The translations under genes were made by a program, and so were the position numbers. The notes under the pieces are model-generated. The model was not told where the DNA came from, searched no databases, and saw only the letters and a program-made list of their open reading frames with translations. A DNA stretch of 64,000 nucleotides, from NCBI RefSeq assembly GCF_004005495.1, contig NZ_RZYA01000001.1, positions 806,001 through 870,000 on the forward strand, given 5' to 3'. This document shows, one piece after another, positions 43,032 through 51,683 of the stretch; within the stretch, counting starts at the first letter, position 1, and every line of letters begins with the position of its first letter. Origin of the DNA: Streptomyces antnestii (lineage in GTDB: Bacteria; Actinomycetota; Actinomycetes; Streptomycetales; Streptomycetaceae).

Positions 43032-44656
43032 GCGGTCTCCTCGGGGACGGTGATCAGGGTGGGTCCTGGGGTGGCCAGGGCGCGGGTCAGGAGCGCGGCG
43101 AGTTCGCCGGGGGAGTGCGCGACGGCGCCCCTGCCCCCGAAGGCCCGCGCGAGGCCGGGCAGGTCCACGCGCGCGTGGTCGACGGCCTCCGGCGTGTCGC
43201 CGCGCGCCACCATCTCGTCGCGGATCTCGCCGTACCCGCCGTTGTCGAACACGACGACGGGCAGCGGGAGTTGGAGCTGCGCGGCGGTGGCCAGCTCCTG
43301 TACGGAGAACTGGAGCCCGCCGTCCCCGCTGAGCGCGACCACCTGCCGGTCGGGGCAGGCGGCCTTGGCGCCGATCGCGGCGGGCAGGGCGTAGCCGAGC
43401 GTGCCGAATCCCGTGGGGTGCAGATAGCGGCCCTCGGGGCCGACCGGCAGATGCGGGATCGCGCCGTAGTAGCAGCACTGCGCGCTGTCGGAGGTGAGCA
43501 CGGCATCGGCCGCGAGGACGCTCCGGATCGCTTCGAGGTACGGCACCCAACGGGCGTCACGCGCGCGTGTCTCGTCGTCGCGGGCGGTGCGCACGGTGGC
43601 CGTGGTGCGGGTGGCCTCGTCCGTGGACGCGGGCCCCGGCACCTTCGCGAGCCGCTCCCGCAGCGCCGTCATCGTGGCCCCCGCGTCGCCGACCAGCGCG
43701 ATGTCCGCGGGGAGGCCCGCGTACATCTGTGCCGGGTCGACGTCCACGCGGACGAGCCGGCCGTCGAGCGCGGGCGGCGCGGACCACAGGTCGGACTCGG
43801 CGAGCTCCGTGCCGACGGCGAGTACGACATCGCGGTCCGCCAGCCACTTCTGCACGGCGGGGCTGTGCAGCGACACGCCGAGGGACAGCGGGTGACGTTC
43901 GTCGACGATGCCCTTGCCGTTCGCGGTGGTCGCCACCGGAGCGCCCAACTGCTCGGCCAGCGAACGGCATTGCTCGGCCGCGCCACGCGCGCCGCCGCCC
44001 AGCACAAGGCCGGGCCGTACGGCGCCGGCGAGCAGCGCGGCCGCCGCGTCGAGCGACGCGCCGTCCGCCGCGCGGGGCGCGACGGCGGGCGCGAGCCGTA
44101 CGGGCCCCGCGGGCTCCGCCGCCTCCAGGAGGTCGAGCGGCACCTCGATGTGCACGGGGCGCGGACGCTCCGTACGGAACAGGCTGAACGCCCGCGCGAC
44201 CGCCGCCCCGATCTCCTCCACCGACGACACCCGGTGGCTGAACGCCGCGACGTTGCGCAGCGCCTCCGTCTGGCTGCGCATCTCGTGCAGCAGGCCCGTC
44301 GACTGGCGCGGATGGCGCAGCGGCATGCCCGGCGACACCACGAGCAGCGGCACGCTGTCCGAGTACGCCTGCCCCACGGCGGCGGCGATGTTCAGGAGAG
44401 CGGGACCCGTCGTCGTGATCGCCACCCCGGGATCGCCCGTCACGCGCGCGTAGGCGTCGGCCGCGTACCCGGCACCCTGCTCGTGACGCGGCGCGACATG
44501 CGTGATGCCGTACGCCGCGAGGTGCCGGTAGATCTCCAGGTTGTGGGTCCCTGGAATACCGAACGCGGTGGAGACCCCGTGGGCGGCGAGCGCCCGCACG
44601 AGCGCCTCGCCGCCGGTCGATGTCTGCGTCTCGTGAGCCACGATCTCCCGGGTCAC
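43028..44656 (-). CDS. ThDP-dependent 2-oxo acid decarboxylase (AruI-like)
   Basis: The 542-residue protein has the pyruvate-oxidase/ALS layout. FGIPGTHNLEIYRHL and APRHEQGAGYAADAYAR (the catalytic Glu near residue 52) mark the N-terminal pyrimidine-binding domain. The ThDP motif GDGGLQFSVQELATAAQLQ near 436 marks the C-terminal diphosphate-binding domain. The GIPGxHxxExYR start resembles the 5-guanidino-2-oxopentanoate decarboxylase (AruI) group and, more loosely, benzoylformate decarboxylase. It likely turns the dehydrogenase's 2-oxo acid into an aldehyde. GTG 44656 overlaps the acyl-CoA dehydrogenase stop by 4 bp. Acetolactate synthase is a less likely alternative because no small subunit is nearby. 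Confidence 0.85.
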   Translation of the reverse strand: MTREIVAHETQTSTGGEALVRALAAHGVSTAFGIPGTHNLEIYRHLAAYGITHVAPRHEQGAGYAADAYARVTGDPGVAITTTGPALLNIAAAVGQAYSDSVPLLVVSPGMPLRHPRQSTGLLHEMRSQTEALRNVAAFSHRVSSVEEIGAAVARAFSLFRTERPRPVHIEVPLDLLEAAEPAGPVRLAPAVAPRAADGASLDAAAALLAGAVRPGLVLGGGARGAAEQCRSLAEQLGAPVATTANGKGIVDERHPLSLGVSLHSPAVQKWLADRDVVLAVGTELAESDLWSAPPALDGRLVRVDVDPAQMYAGLPADIALVGDAGATMTALRERLAKVPGPASTDEATRTTATVRTARDDETRARDARWVPYLEAIRSVLAADAVLTSDSAQCCYYGAIPHLPVGPEGRYLHPTGFGTLGYALPAAIGAKAACPDRQVVALSGDGGLQFSVQELATAAQLQLPLPVVVFDNGGYGEIRDEMVARGDTPEAVDHARVDLPGLARAFGGRGAVAHSPGELAALLTRALATPGPTLITVPEETA

Positions 44657-45810
44657 AGCGACCTCGAGATGACCAGGCGCATGATGTCGGAGGTGCCTTC
44701 CTCGATCTCCTCCAGCTTGGCGTCCCGCATCCACTGCTCGACCGGGAACTCCCGCGAGTAGCCCCAGCCGCCCAGGGTCTGCACGGCCGCCCATGTGCAG
44801 TACGCAGCCGTCTCCGAAGCGGTCAGTTTGGCCATGGCCGCCTCGGCGGTCGCGTCGAGGCCCGCGTCGATCCGCTTGGCCGCCCGCCACGTCATCAGCC
44901 GCGCCTGCTCGATCCGCGTCCGCATGTCCGCGAGCCGGAACGCCACGGCCTGGTGCTCGATGATCGGCTTGCCGAACTGCACGCGCTCGCGTGCGTAGTC
45001 ACGCGCGTACTCGTACGCGGCCCGCGCCACACCCGTGGCGGCCGCGCCCAGGACGGCGCGCGAGATGTCGAACGTCCGCATGAGGCCGACGAAGCCCTGC
45101 CCCTCGTCGCCGAGCCGGTCGGCGTCCGGGACGAACACGTCGGAGAAGAACATCTCGCGGCACACGATCGCGCGCTGGCCCATCTTGCGCATCGGCTCAC
45201 CGAAGGTGAGCCCCTCGGCGCCCTTGCGCAGCAGGAACGCCGTGACACCGCGCGAGCGCTGCGAGGGGTCGGTCTTGGCGAACACGACGTACTGGTCCGC
45301 CTCGCCCGCGTTCGAGATCCAGGCCTTCTGGCCGTTGAGGAGGTAGCCGCCCTCGGTGCGTGTCGCCGTCGTCACGATGGACGCCGCGTCGGACCCGGAG
45401 CCCGGCTCGGTGGTCGCGAGCGAGGTCATCGGGGTGTCGGCCCCGGCCAGCGGCGTCAGCCACGTGCGCTTCTGCTCCTCGGTGCCCAGCTCCATGACGG
45501 GGTCGGCGAAGAACCCGTTCGAGCAGAGCAGATTGCCGATGCCCAGGTCGCCCACGCACAGCTCCTCCTGCACGAGGACCTGCGTGAACACGTCGGTGAA
45601 CCCGCCGCCCCCGTACTCCTCGGGCAGCATGAAGCCCGTGATGCCGACCTTGGCGGCCGCGCGCCACAGGTCCCAGGGCGTCTCCACGTCCGCCTCGTCG
45701 ACGGCGCGTCCGCGGGGCCGGATCTCCTCACGCGCGAACGTCCTCGTGAGGTCGATGATGTCGCGCTGTTCCGGCGTGAGGGGAACCAGCTCGACGGGGA
45801 GCTCTGACAC
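44653..45810 (-). CDS. Acyl-CoA dehydrogenase
   Basis: A 385-residue FAD enzyme of the acyl-CoA dehydrogenase family that introduces a 2,3-double bond in an acyl-CoA. Clear features are the FAD/substrate segment ATTEPGSGSDAAS with GQKAWISNAGEAD after it, and the catalytic base Glu371 in EIEEGTSDIMR. The sequence SREFPVEQWMRDAKL before it is typical of short- and branched-chain members. GTG 45810 has AGGAGG upstream. It is the first gene of a four-gene operon; a TTGACA-N18-GATACT promoter with two TetR-type operators lies upstream. Confidence 0.94.
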   Translation of the reverse strand: MSELPVELVPLTPEQRDIIDLTRTFAREEIRPRGRAVDEADVETPWDLWRAAAKVGITGFMLPEEYGGGGFTDVFTQVLVQEELCVGDLGIGNLLCSNGFFADPVMELGTEEQKRTWLTPLAGADTPMTSLATTEPGSGSDAASIVTTATRTEGGYLLNGQKAWISNAGEADQYVVFAKTDPSQRSRGVTAFLLRKGAEGLTFGEPMRKMGQRAIVCREMFFSDVFVPDADRLGDEGQGFVGLMRTFDISRAVLGAAATGVARAAYEYARDYARERVQFGKPIIEHQAVAFRLADMRTRIEQARLMTWRAAKRIDAGLDATAEAAMAKLTASETAAYCTWAAVQTLGGWGYSREFPVEQWMRDAKLEEIEEGTSDIMRLVISRSL

Positions 45811-45886
45811 GGTGCCTCCTGAAACTGACGGGCTGTGCCCGGCGTCGGGACCTGACGGTGCCGACCGGCCGGCCGCGGAACCAATT

Positions 45887-45904
45887 ACTGAATCGCCAGT
45901 CAGT
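45887..45904. promoter_or_regulatory. TetR operator site 2, ACTGA-N8-TCAGT
   Basis: ACTGAATCGCCAGTCAGT has the same 5-8-5 layout as the site at 37398 and overlaps the -10 end of the operon promoter on the minus strand. Confidence 0.65.
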
Positions 45905-45931
45905 ATCGGAGCCCGTGAAGACCCGTGTCAA
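45902..45931 (-). promoter_or_regulatory. Promoter of the acyl-CoA dehydrogenase operon
   Basis: Read on the minus strand, TTGACA (45931-45926) and GATACT (45907-45902) are 18 bp apart. The -35 is perfect and the -10 is close to TAnnnT. Operator site 2 overlaps its downstream end. Confidence 0.6.
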
Positions 45932-45941
45932 CGGACCCGCT

Positions 45942-45959
45942 ACTGAATGCTGGATCAGT
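45942..45959. promoter_or_regulatory. TetR operator site 3, ACTGA-N8-TCAGT
   Basis: ACTGAATGCTGGATCAGT repeats the 5-8-5 pattern 55 bp from site 2 and just upstream of the -35, about five helical turns away. A pair of sites favours cooperative binding or looping. Confidence 0.6.
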
Positions 45960-46094
45960 TTTGGGCGGGCCGGGCGCAGGCGGGTGGGCCGGGGGGATCC
46001 CGTGTGCCGAGGTCCCGCACCGGGCACTGTCGGTGGGGGCGCACATAATGGAATCCCTGATCGGGATTCCCCGATCGATCCACAGGGAGGCGCT

Positions 46095-47306
46095 GTGTCA
46101 CGTTCTCTGAGTTCCCGGCTTCGCCCGCTGCGGCCGGCCGCGTTCGGCGCGGACCCGGCGGGAGAGCGGCTCGCGCGGATCCTGAGCTCGCCGAACTTCG
46201 AGGACGGCAGCTTCCAGAACCCGGTGGGCGCCCGCACGAGACCCGCGGGTTCCATGATCGAGTTCGCGAAGGTCTTCCTGGCCAAGGAGGGCCGCGTCCG
46301 CCGGGCACCCATGGGTATCGTCCCCGTGCACCCCACGACGCTCGCCGACCTCGCCAAGCCCCCGGTCAGCGGCCTGCGGCTCACCTGGATGGGGCATTCC
46401 AGCGTCCTCGCCGAGATCGACGGCCGCCGTGTGCTCTTCGACCCCGTCTGGGGCGAGCGCTGCTCACCGTTCTCCTTCGCGGGCCCCAAGCGGCTGCACC
46501 CCGTACCGCTGCCGCTCGCCGCGCTCGGCCCGGTGGACGTCGTCGTGATCTCCCACGACCACTACGACCATCTGGACCTGCCCACGATCCAGGCGCTGGC
46601 GGACACGGACACGCTGTTCGCGGTGCCGCTCGGCGTCGGCGCCCACCTGGAGCACTGGGGCGTCCCCGCGGACCGCCTCCGCGAGCTCGACTGGCACGAG
46701 TCCACGCAGGTGGCGGGCCTGACGCTGACGGCGACCCCCGCACGCCACTTCTGCGGCCGCGGCCTGCGCAACGAGCAGCACACCCTGTGGGCGTCCTGGG
46801 TCGTCGCGGGCCCCGAGCACCGCGTCTATCACAGTGGTGACACCGGCTATTTCCCCGGCTTCAAGGACATCGGCGCCGAGCACGGGCCGTTCGACGCGAC
46901 GATGATGCAGATCGGTGCGTACAGCGACTTCTGGCCCGACATCCACATGCGCCCGGAGGAGGGCATGCGCGCCCACCTCGACCTCCAGGGCGGACCGGGC
47001 GGCGGTCCCATGCTGCCGATCCACTGGGGCACCTTCAATCTGGCCCCGCACCCGTGGGCGGAGCCCGGCGAGGGCACCCTCTCCGCGGCGCGGCAGGCGG
47101 GCGCCGGGATCGCGCTCCCCTGCCCGGGCGAGCCCTTCGAACCCGCGGCGGAGACGCTGCCCGCGCAGCCGTGGTGGCGCGGCGTCGCCACGCGGCCGGA
47201 GGGCGGATGGCCGGAGACGACGGACCGTACGACCGGCACAGCACCCGGCGACGCCGCGTCCACGGAATCGGGCTCCGGCGAACAGGAGGCTGTGCCGGCG
47301 GTGTAG
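46095..47306 (+). CDS. Metallo-beta-lactamase-fold hydrolase (UlaG/NAPE-PLD-like)
   Basis: The 403-residue protein has the Lactamase_B_2 layout: WMGHSSVLAEIDGRRVLFDPVW, then the metal motif H154-D-H-Y-D158-H159, YHSGDTGYFPGF (the DxGD-type Asp) and LPIHWGTF with the last histidine. This group includes L-ascorbate-6-phosphate lactonase (UlaG) and NAPE-phospholipase D, so it probably cuts a phosphodiester or lactone. An N-terminal arginine-rich stretch of about 20 residues precedes the fold, and the last 50 residues are polar and disordered. GTG 46095 has GGGAGG four bases upstream. It is divergent from the acyl-CoA dehydrogenase operon. Confidence 0.87.
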   Translation: MSRSLSSRLRPLRPAAFGADPAGERLARILSSPNFEDGSFQNPVGARTRPAGSMIEFAKVFLAKEGRVRRAPMGIVPVHPTTLADLAKPPVSGLRLTWMGHSSVLAEIDGRRVLFDPVWGERCSPFSFAGPKRLHPVPLPLAALGPVDVVVISHDHYDHLDLPTIQALADTDTLFAVPLGVGAHLEHWGVPADRLRELDWHESTQVAGLTLTATPARHFCGRGLRNEQHTLWASWVVAGPEHRVYHSGDTGYFPGFKDIGAEHGPFDATMMQIGAYSDFWPDIHMRPEEGMRAHLDLQGGPGGGPMLPIHWGTFNLAPHPWAEPGEGTLSAARQAGAGIALPCPGEPFEPAAETLPAQPWWRGVATRPEGGWPETTDRTTGTAPGDAASTESGSGEQEAVPAV

Positions 47307-47596
47307 GTAGGGGCGGGGCGGGGGTGTAGGGGGACCGCTGAGGCGGGTGCGTGATGCCCCGCCCGTAGCGCCGCCGATTTCACCGAGGCCGGGCTTGTGT
47401 ATCTGCTCAAGGCCGGCCATCTCACTTGTGGCGGATGGACCCGGGGTTGCCGGGGGTGGGCCGAAGCATTCTGGGTGCGGGTCGACCGACCCCCAGATCC
47501 GGCAGACACCTTCTCCTGAGAGTCGACCGGACCGGGCAGTCCACCGATGCGGGTGTGCTTGTTCCCGCGCGGTCCGATCGAGCGGGAGAGCTACCG
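47307..47596. other. Non-coding spacer before the NCS1 remnant
   Basis: The 290 bp contain a G-run block just after the hydrolase stop that could pair with gccccgccc near 47353 to make a long-loop hairpin. I see no gene. It may represent decayed upstream sequence of the permease remnant. Confidence 0.35.
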
Positions 47597-47848
47597 GTGA
47601 ACGGTGACTACGCCGTCGAGGACTTCTTCAAGCGCGACGGCGGCCGCTACGGCCGGGTGAACTGGCCCGCCGTGCTCTGCTGCCTGGCCGGTGTCGCCGT
47701 GCAGAGCCCGTTCATGATCAGCGGGACCGGCCGGACCACCTACAGCGGCCCGATCGCCAAGGCGCTCGGCAACACCGACCTCTCCTTCGGCGCCGGCCTG
47801 CTCGTCGTCTCGCCGCTGCGCTCGATGCTGCCGGGCGCCACGACGTAG
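47597..47848 (+). pseudogene. Remnant of an NCS1 cytosine/purine-type permease
   Basis: The 83-codon frame contains only the C-terminal part of a nucleobase transporter: YAVEDFFKRDGGRYGRVNW, a hydrophobic helix (PAVLCCLAGVAVQSPFM), then GPIAKALGNTDLSFGAGLLV. In the intact family this order precedes the last transmembrane helix (usually ...LYYVL). Here the reading ends in SPLRSMLPGATT instead, as if frameshifted or rearranged. The upstream 10 or so helices are missing. It still has a GTG start and a GGGAG sequence, so a short peptide could be made. The assignment rests on recognition of the C-terminal pattern only. Confidence 0.5.
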
Positions 47849-48099
47849 GAACACCTGTACCCATGGGCAGTTGAGGTGCCGGACCTGTTATCGGTCTGTC
47901 GTACGAAGCCTCATACCAGAGCGGGATCTCCGGCGCCGGACTTTGGCAACTGCCCACCGCATGTGAGGCCTCCCCGACTACCGTGTGTGCTCGCTGAGCA
48001 ACGCAGCGACGGCATTCTGACCCGCTCCCGGCAGGGAGCGCGATGCCGCCTGCCCGCGTCGCGCCGACCCGCAGGAGCCCCCACGTACGAGGACGCCGA

Positions 48100-50139
48100 A
48101 TGTCTCACCTTCGCCCACCGGCCGCCCGCCCAGACCGCCGAGAGGGCGGTCGGCACGGCAGGCCGGGCGGCCGGTCCGTCCCCCCGCAGCCCGAGACCCA
48201 CATACGGCCCCAGCTTCTGCGCCTAGCCGTACTGCCCCCGCTCGCCGTCGCGTTGAGCGCCAGCGCCGCGGTGCTCTTCACCGTCCGCTCCACGGGCGCC
48301 CGCCCCGGACTCGCCCTGTGGGCCGTCCTCGCCGGCGCCTGCCTCGTCACCCTCGCCGGCATCGTGATCGCGGCCGTCGCCGCCGACCGCGCCGCCAGGT
48401 CCGTACGGGACCGGGTCGGCGTCCTGCGCCGCGCGAGCGCCCGTGGGCAGAGCGAACTGCGCGGCCTCGTCGAGCAGTTGCGCAAGGGAGAGGGCCCGCC
48501 GCCCCGCAGGACACCGCCCCCGGTCGCCCCGGACGGCGACGAGTTCGACCAGCTCGCCGCGGACCTCACCCGCGCCCAGGACGTGGCCGTCACCGCCGTC
48601 GTCCAGGCGTCCCAGCTCTCCAGCCACGCGGGCAGCGAACAGAAGGTCGAGGTCTTCGTCAATCTGGCCCGGCGCCTGCAGTCCCTCGTACACCGCGAGA
48701 TCTCGATCCTCGACGAACTCGAGAACGACGTCGAGGACCCCGACCTCCTCAAGGGCCTGTTCCACGTCGACCACCTCGCCACCCGGATCCGCCGGCACGC
48801 CGAGAACCTGGCCGTGCTCGGCGGCGCCGTCTCCCGGCGCCAGTGGAGCCGCCCGGTCTCGATGACCGAGGTGATGCGCTCCGCCATAGCCGAGGTCGAA
48901 CAGTACGCGCGGGTCAAGCTCGTCCCGCCGGTCGACGGCACCCTGCGCGGGCACGCCGTCGCCGACTGCATCCACCTGCTCGCCGAACTCGTCGAGAACG
49001 CCACCGTGTTCTCCGCCCCGCACACCCAAGTCCTGCTGCGCGCCAACATCGTGACGTCCGGGCTCGCCATCGAGGTCGAGGACCGCGGCCTCGGTATGCC
49101 CGTCCCCGAGCAGAACAAGATGAACACCCTGCTCGCCGACCCGGACCAGGTCAACGTCGCGAGCCTCCTCCAGGACGGTCGCATCGGCCTCTTCGTCGTC
49201 TCGCAACTCGCCCGCCGGCACGGCATCACCGTCCGCCTCCAGAGCAATATCTACGGCGGTGTGCAGGCGGTCCTCGTCGTGCCGCAGAGCCTGCTCGGCG
49301 GCGACGAGAACGAGCCGGCGCCCAAGGCGCGGGGCGCCGAGTCCGCGACGGACGACAGCGCGCAGAGCATGCACCAGCGGCACCAGGCGCACGAGCGGCG
49401 GCTCTCCCAGCACCACGGCCGTCCGGGCCGCCCGCACGAACTCGAACAGCAGCCCGCGCAGCCAGTCCAGGCCCACCTGACCGAGCAGGCCCACCTGACC
49501 CACCAGGCGCCGCGCGAGCCCGAGCCGCAGGTCCAGCTCCACGAGGCGCAGCGACAGGCGCCCCCGGCCGCGGACGTGCCGCCCGTCTCGCGTGCCCCGC
49601 ACGGCGGCGTGGCCGTCGTCCCGCGGCAGCCCGGCAGTGGCGCCTCGGACGGCGTGCGCCCCCTGGCGCCCACCGGGACCGCGCCGCCCCTCCCGCTGCG
49701 TACGGCCAGGGACGAGCGCCGGACACCCGCCGACGCGCTGCCCGGCATCCGGGCCGAGGACCGGCAGGCTCCCCGCGAACCCACACCCCTCCCGCCGACC
49801 CCGGCGGGCGGTGCCGTGCGCGGCACCATGGGGCGGCCCCAACTCCCCAAGAGGCGCGTCCAGGAGCACCTGGCACCGCAGTTGCGGGGTGGCCCGGTGC
49901 CGCGGCCGGAGTATCCGGAGGACGAGGTGCCCGTCGTCCACGACCCCGGTCTGATGGCGGCGTTCCAGCGCGGCATCGGCCTCGCGGAAGCGGCCGAGGC
50001 GCGGGACCTGACGCTCGGGATGCGGGACACGGCGGACTCGGGTCCGGCCCACGAATCCGGGCCCCACGAATTCCGTGCCCACGAATCCGGGTCCTACGAA
50101 TCCGGCGCCCCGGACGACGGGAGCGAGCCGGCCGGATGA
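48100..50139 (+). CDS. cvnA: Conservon sensor histidine kinase-like CvnA
   Basis: CvnA is the membrane sensor component of Streptomyces conservons, operating with CvnB-CvnD in a G-protein-like system. The 679-residue protein has two transmembrane segments near 39-61 and 69-95, a dimerisation region (HREISILDELENDVEDP), and an HATPase domain with the N box ELVENATVFS near 295 and the G box DRGLGMPVPEQNK. The long C terminus (about 405-679) is Pro/Gln/His-rich and probably disordered. I chose ATG 48100, with GAGGA ahead; ATG 48043 would add 19 residues. A 144-bp gap follows before CvnB. Confidence 0.88.
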   Translation: MSHLRPPAARPDRREGGRHGRPGGRSVPPQPETHIRPQLLRLAVLPPLAVALSASAAVLFTVRSTGARPGLALWAVLAGACLVTLAGIVIAAVAADRAARSVRDRVGVLRRASARGQSELRGLVEQLRKGEGPPPRRTPPPVAPDGDEFDQLAADLTRAQDVAVTAVVQASQLSSHAGSEQKVEVFVNLARRLQSLVHREISILDELENDVEDPDLLKGLFHVDHLATRIRRHAENLAVLGGAVSRRQWSRPVSMTEVMRSAIAEVEQYARVKLVPPVDGTLRGHAVADCIHLLAELVENATVFSAPHTQVLLRANIVTSGLAIEVEDRGLGMPVPEQNKMNTLLADPDQVNVASLLQDGRIGLFVVSQLARRHGITVRLQSNIYGGVQAVLVVPQSLLGGDENEPAPKARGAESATDDSAQSMHQRHQAHERRLSQHHGRPGRPHELEQQPAQPVQAHLTEQAHLTHQAPREPEPQVQLHEAQRQAPPAADVPPVSRAPHGGVAVVPRQPGSGASDGVRPLAPTGTAPPLPLRTARDERRTPADALPGIRAEDRQAPREPTPLPPTPAGGAVRGTMGRPQLPKRRVQEHLAPQLRGGPVPRPEYPEDEVPVVHDPGLMAAFQRGIGLAEAAEARDLTLGMRDTADSGPAHESGPHEFRAHESGSYESGAPDDGSEPAG

Positions 50140-50283
50140 CCTTCACCCGCCCCTCCCGAAAACCCACGCCCCCGCACCGAGCAGCTGAGTTCACGCCCCC
50201 GCACCACCCCCTGCCCCCGCACCACTTCACGCGCCCCCCGCAGTCCACGTACCCCCAGCAGTCCACCAAGGAGTCGATCCCCC

Positions 50284-50718
50284 ATGGCGAGCGATGTGCC
50301 GACGGGTCATGTGTCCGATCTCGACTGGCTGATGAGCGGCCTCGTCCAGCGTGTGCCGCACACCCGCAGCGCCGTGCTCCTCTCCTCCGACGGACTGGTC
50401 AAGTCCGTCCACGGCCTCGACGCCGACAGCGCCGACCACATGGCGGCCCTGGCGTCCGGCCTGTACTCCCTCGGCCGCAGCGCGGGCGTCCGGTTCGGGG
50501 ACGGGGGTGAGGTCCGGCAGGTCGTCGTGGAGCTGGACTCCACCCTGCTGTTCGTCTCCACGGCGGGCTCCGGCACCTGTCTCGCGGTGCTCGCCGGGCG
50601 TGAGGCCGACGCCGCGGTGCTCGGCTACGAGATGGCCATGCTGGTCAAGAGCGTGCGCCCGTACCTGATGACCGCACCCCGCCAGCACGCGGACCGGCCC
50701 ACGGCGATGAGGAACTGA
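50284..50718 (+). CDS. cvnB: Roadblock/LC7-domain protein CvnB
   Basis: The 144-residue protein has a single roadblock/LC7 domain (LDWLMSGLVQRVPHTRSAVLLSSDG at the start, here about residues 13-37), as in MglB-like GTPase-activating partners. In conservons it works with the GTPase CvnD. ATG 50284 lies behind AAGGAG. Downstream genes cvnC (2-bp gap) and cvnD (22-bp overlap) follow in one transcript. Confidence 0.92.
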   Translation: MASDVPTGHVSDLDWLMSGLVQRVPHTRSAVLLSSDGLVKSVHGLDADSADHMAALASGLYSLGRSAGVRFGDGGEVRQVVVELDSTLLFVSTAGSGTCLAVLAGREADAAVLGYEMAMLVKSVRPYLMTAPRQHADRPTAMRN

Positions 50719-50720
50719 GC

Positions 50721-51092
50721 ATGACGGCCCCGCAGGACGGGCCGTGGCTGGACGACGCGGCCGGCCGTCTCGTCCGCCCGTACACCGTGAGCGACGGGCG
50801 GACCCGGCCGACCACTTCGCTGGACCTCCTGTCGCTGGTGATGGCCACGGGGGCCACCCCCCTCGGCTACCTGGGTCCAGAGCACAGCGAGGCGCTCAAA
50901 CTGTGTGCCCACCCCACATCGGTCGCGGAACTCGCGGCCCATCTGAAACTCCCCGCCGCCGTCACGAAGGTCCTGCTGTCCGACCTCGTCGACTGCGGGG
51001 CGATCACCACCAAGCCCCCCACGTTCCACGACAACCCCACTGACCGGTCCCTACTGGAGGCAGTGCTCGATGGACTACGACGACAGCTCTGA
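50721..51092 (+). CDS. cvnC: DUF742-domain protein CvnC
   Basis: This 123-residue DUF742 protein is the third conservon component. It starts with the typical WLDDAAGRLVRPYTVSDGRTRP block, and the middle has the winged-helix-like SVAELAAHLKLPAAVTKVLLSDL, ending in LLEAVLDGLRRQL. The role may be DNA or protein binding; none has been fixed for the family as far as I know. It overlaps cvnD by 23 bp at its 3' end. Confidence 0.92.
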   Translation: MTAPQDGPWLDDAAGRLVRPYTVSDGRTRPTTSLDLLSLVMATGATPLGYLGPEHSEALKLCAHPTSVAELAAHLKLPAAVTKVLLSDLVDCGAITTKPPTFHDNPTDRSLLEAVLDGLRRQL

Positions 51093-51666
51093 AGCCTTCC
51101 CGACCGCACTGAAGATCCTGGTCGCGGGCGGTTTCGGTGTCGGCAAGACGACTTTCGTCGGAGCGGTCAGCGAGATCGCGCCGCTCAGTACGGAGGAGCT
51201 GCTCACCACGGTCAGTGAGGCCACCGACGACCTCGAAGGCATCGAGAACAAGGTCGAGACGACGGTGGCGATGGACTTCGGGCGGATCACCCTGGACCCG
51301 GAACACGTGCTGTATCTGTTCGGCACGCCCGGGCAGGAGCGCTTCTGGTTCATGTGGGACGAGCTCTCCGAAGGGGCGCTCGGTGCGGTGATCCTCGCGG
51401 ACACCCGGCGCCTTGAGGACTGCTTCGCGGCCGTCGACTTCTTCGAGGAGCGCGGCATGGGGTTCATCGTGGCCGTCAACGAGTTCGACGGTTCCTACCG
51501 CTACGACCCCGAGGAGGTGCGGGCGGCCATAGACCTGGACCCGCAGGTGCCCGTCGTGCGGTGCGACGCGCGGATCTCCAGCTCGGGGATCCAGACGCTC
51601 CTCACCCTCGTCAGGCACCTCCTGGCCCACGCCCCGGCCCAGACGACGTACGGGGCCCACACGTGA
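51070..51666 (+). CDS. cvnD: Conservon small GTPase CvnD
   Basis: The 198-residue protein is a Ras-like GTP-binding protein. It has P-loop GGFGVGKTT (20-28), a G3 motif GTPGQERF near 78-85 and the NEFD variant of the NKxD base-specificity motif. The pattern matches the CvnD/MglA-like group. No prenylation site is seen. ATG 51070 lies within cvnC. No CvnE P450 follows; the next gene is convergent, 17 bp away, so this is a four-gene conservon. Confidence 0.93.
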   Translation: MDYDDSSEAFPTALKILVAGGFGVGKTTFVGAVSEIAPLSTEELLTTVSEATDDLEGIENKVETTVAMDFGRITLDPEHVLYLFGTPGQERFWFMWDELSEGALGAVILADTRRLEDCFAAVDFFEERGMGFIVAVNEFDGSYRYDPEEVRAAIDLDPQVPVVRCDARISSSGIQTLLTLVRHLLAHAPAQTTYGAHT

Positions 51667-51683
51667 CGACGCGCGAGGCGGCG

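Noticed and set aside
41844..43550. A 568-residue frame joining the Glu/Leu/Phe/Val dehydrogenase to upstream sequence as a fusion protein
   Set aside because: The extra N-terminal part is the ThDP enzyme gene read in a wrong frame. The dehydrogenase has its own ATG at 43031 in an ATGA overlap.
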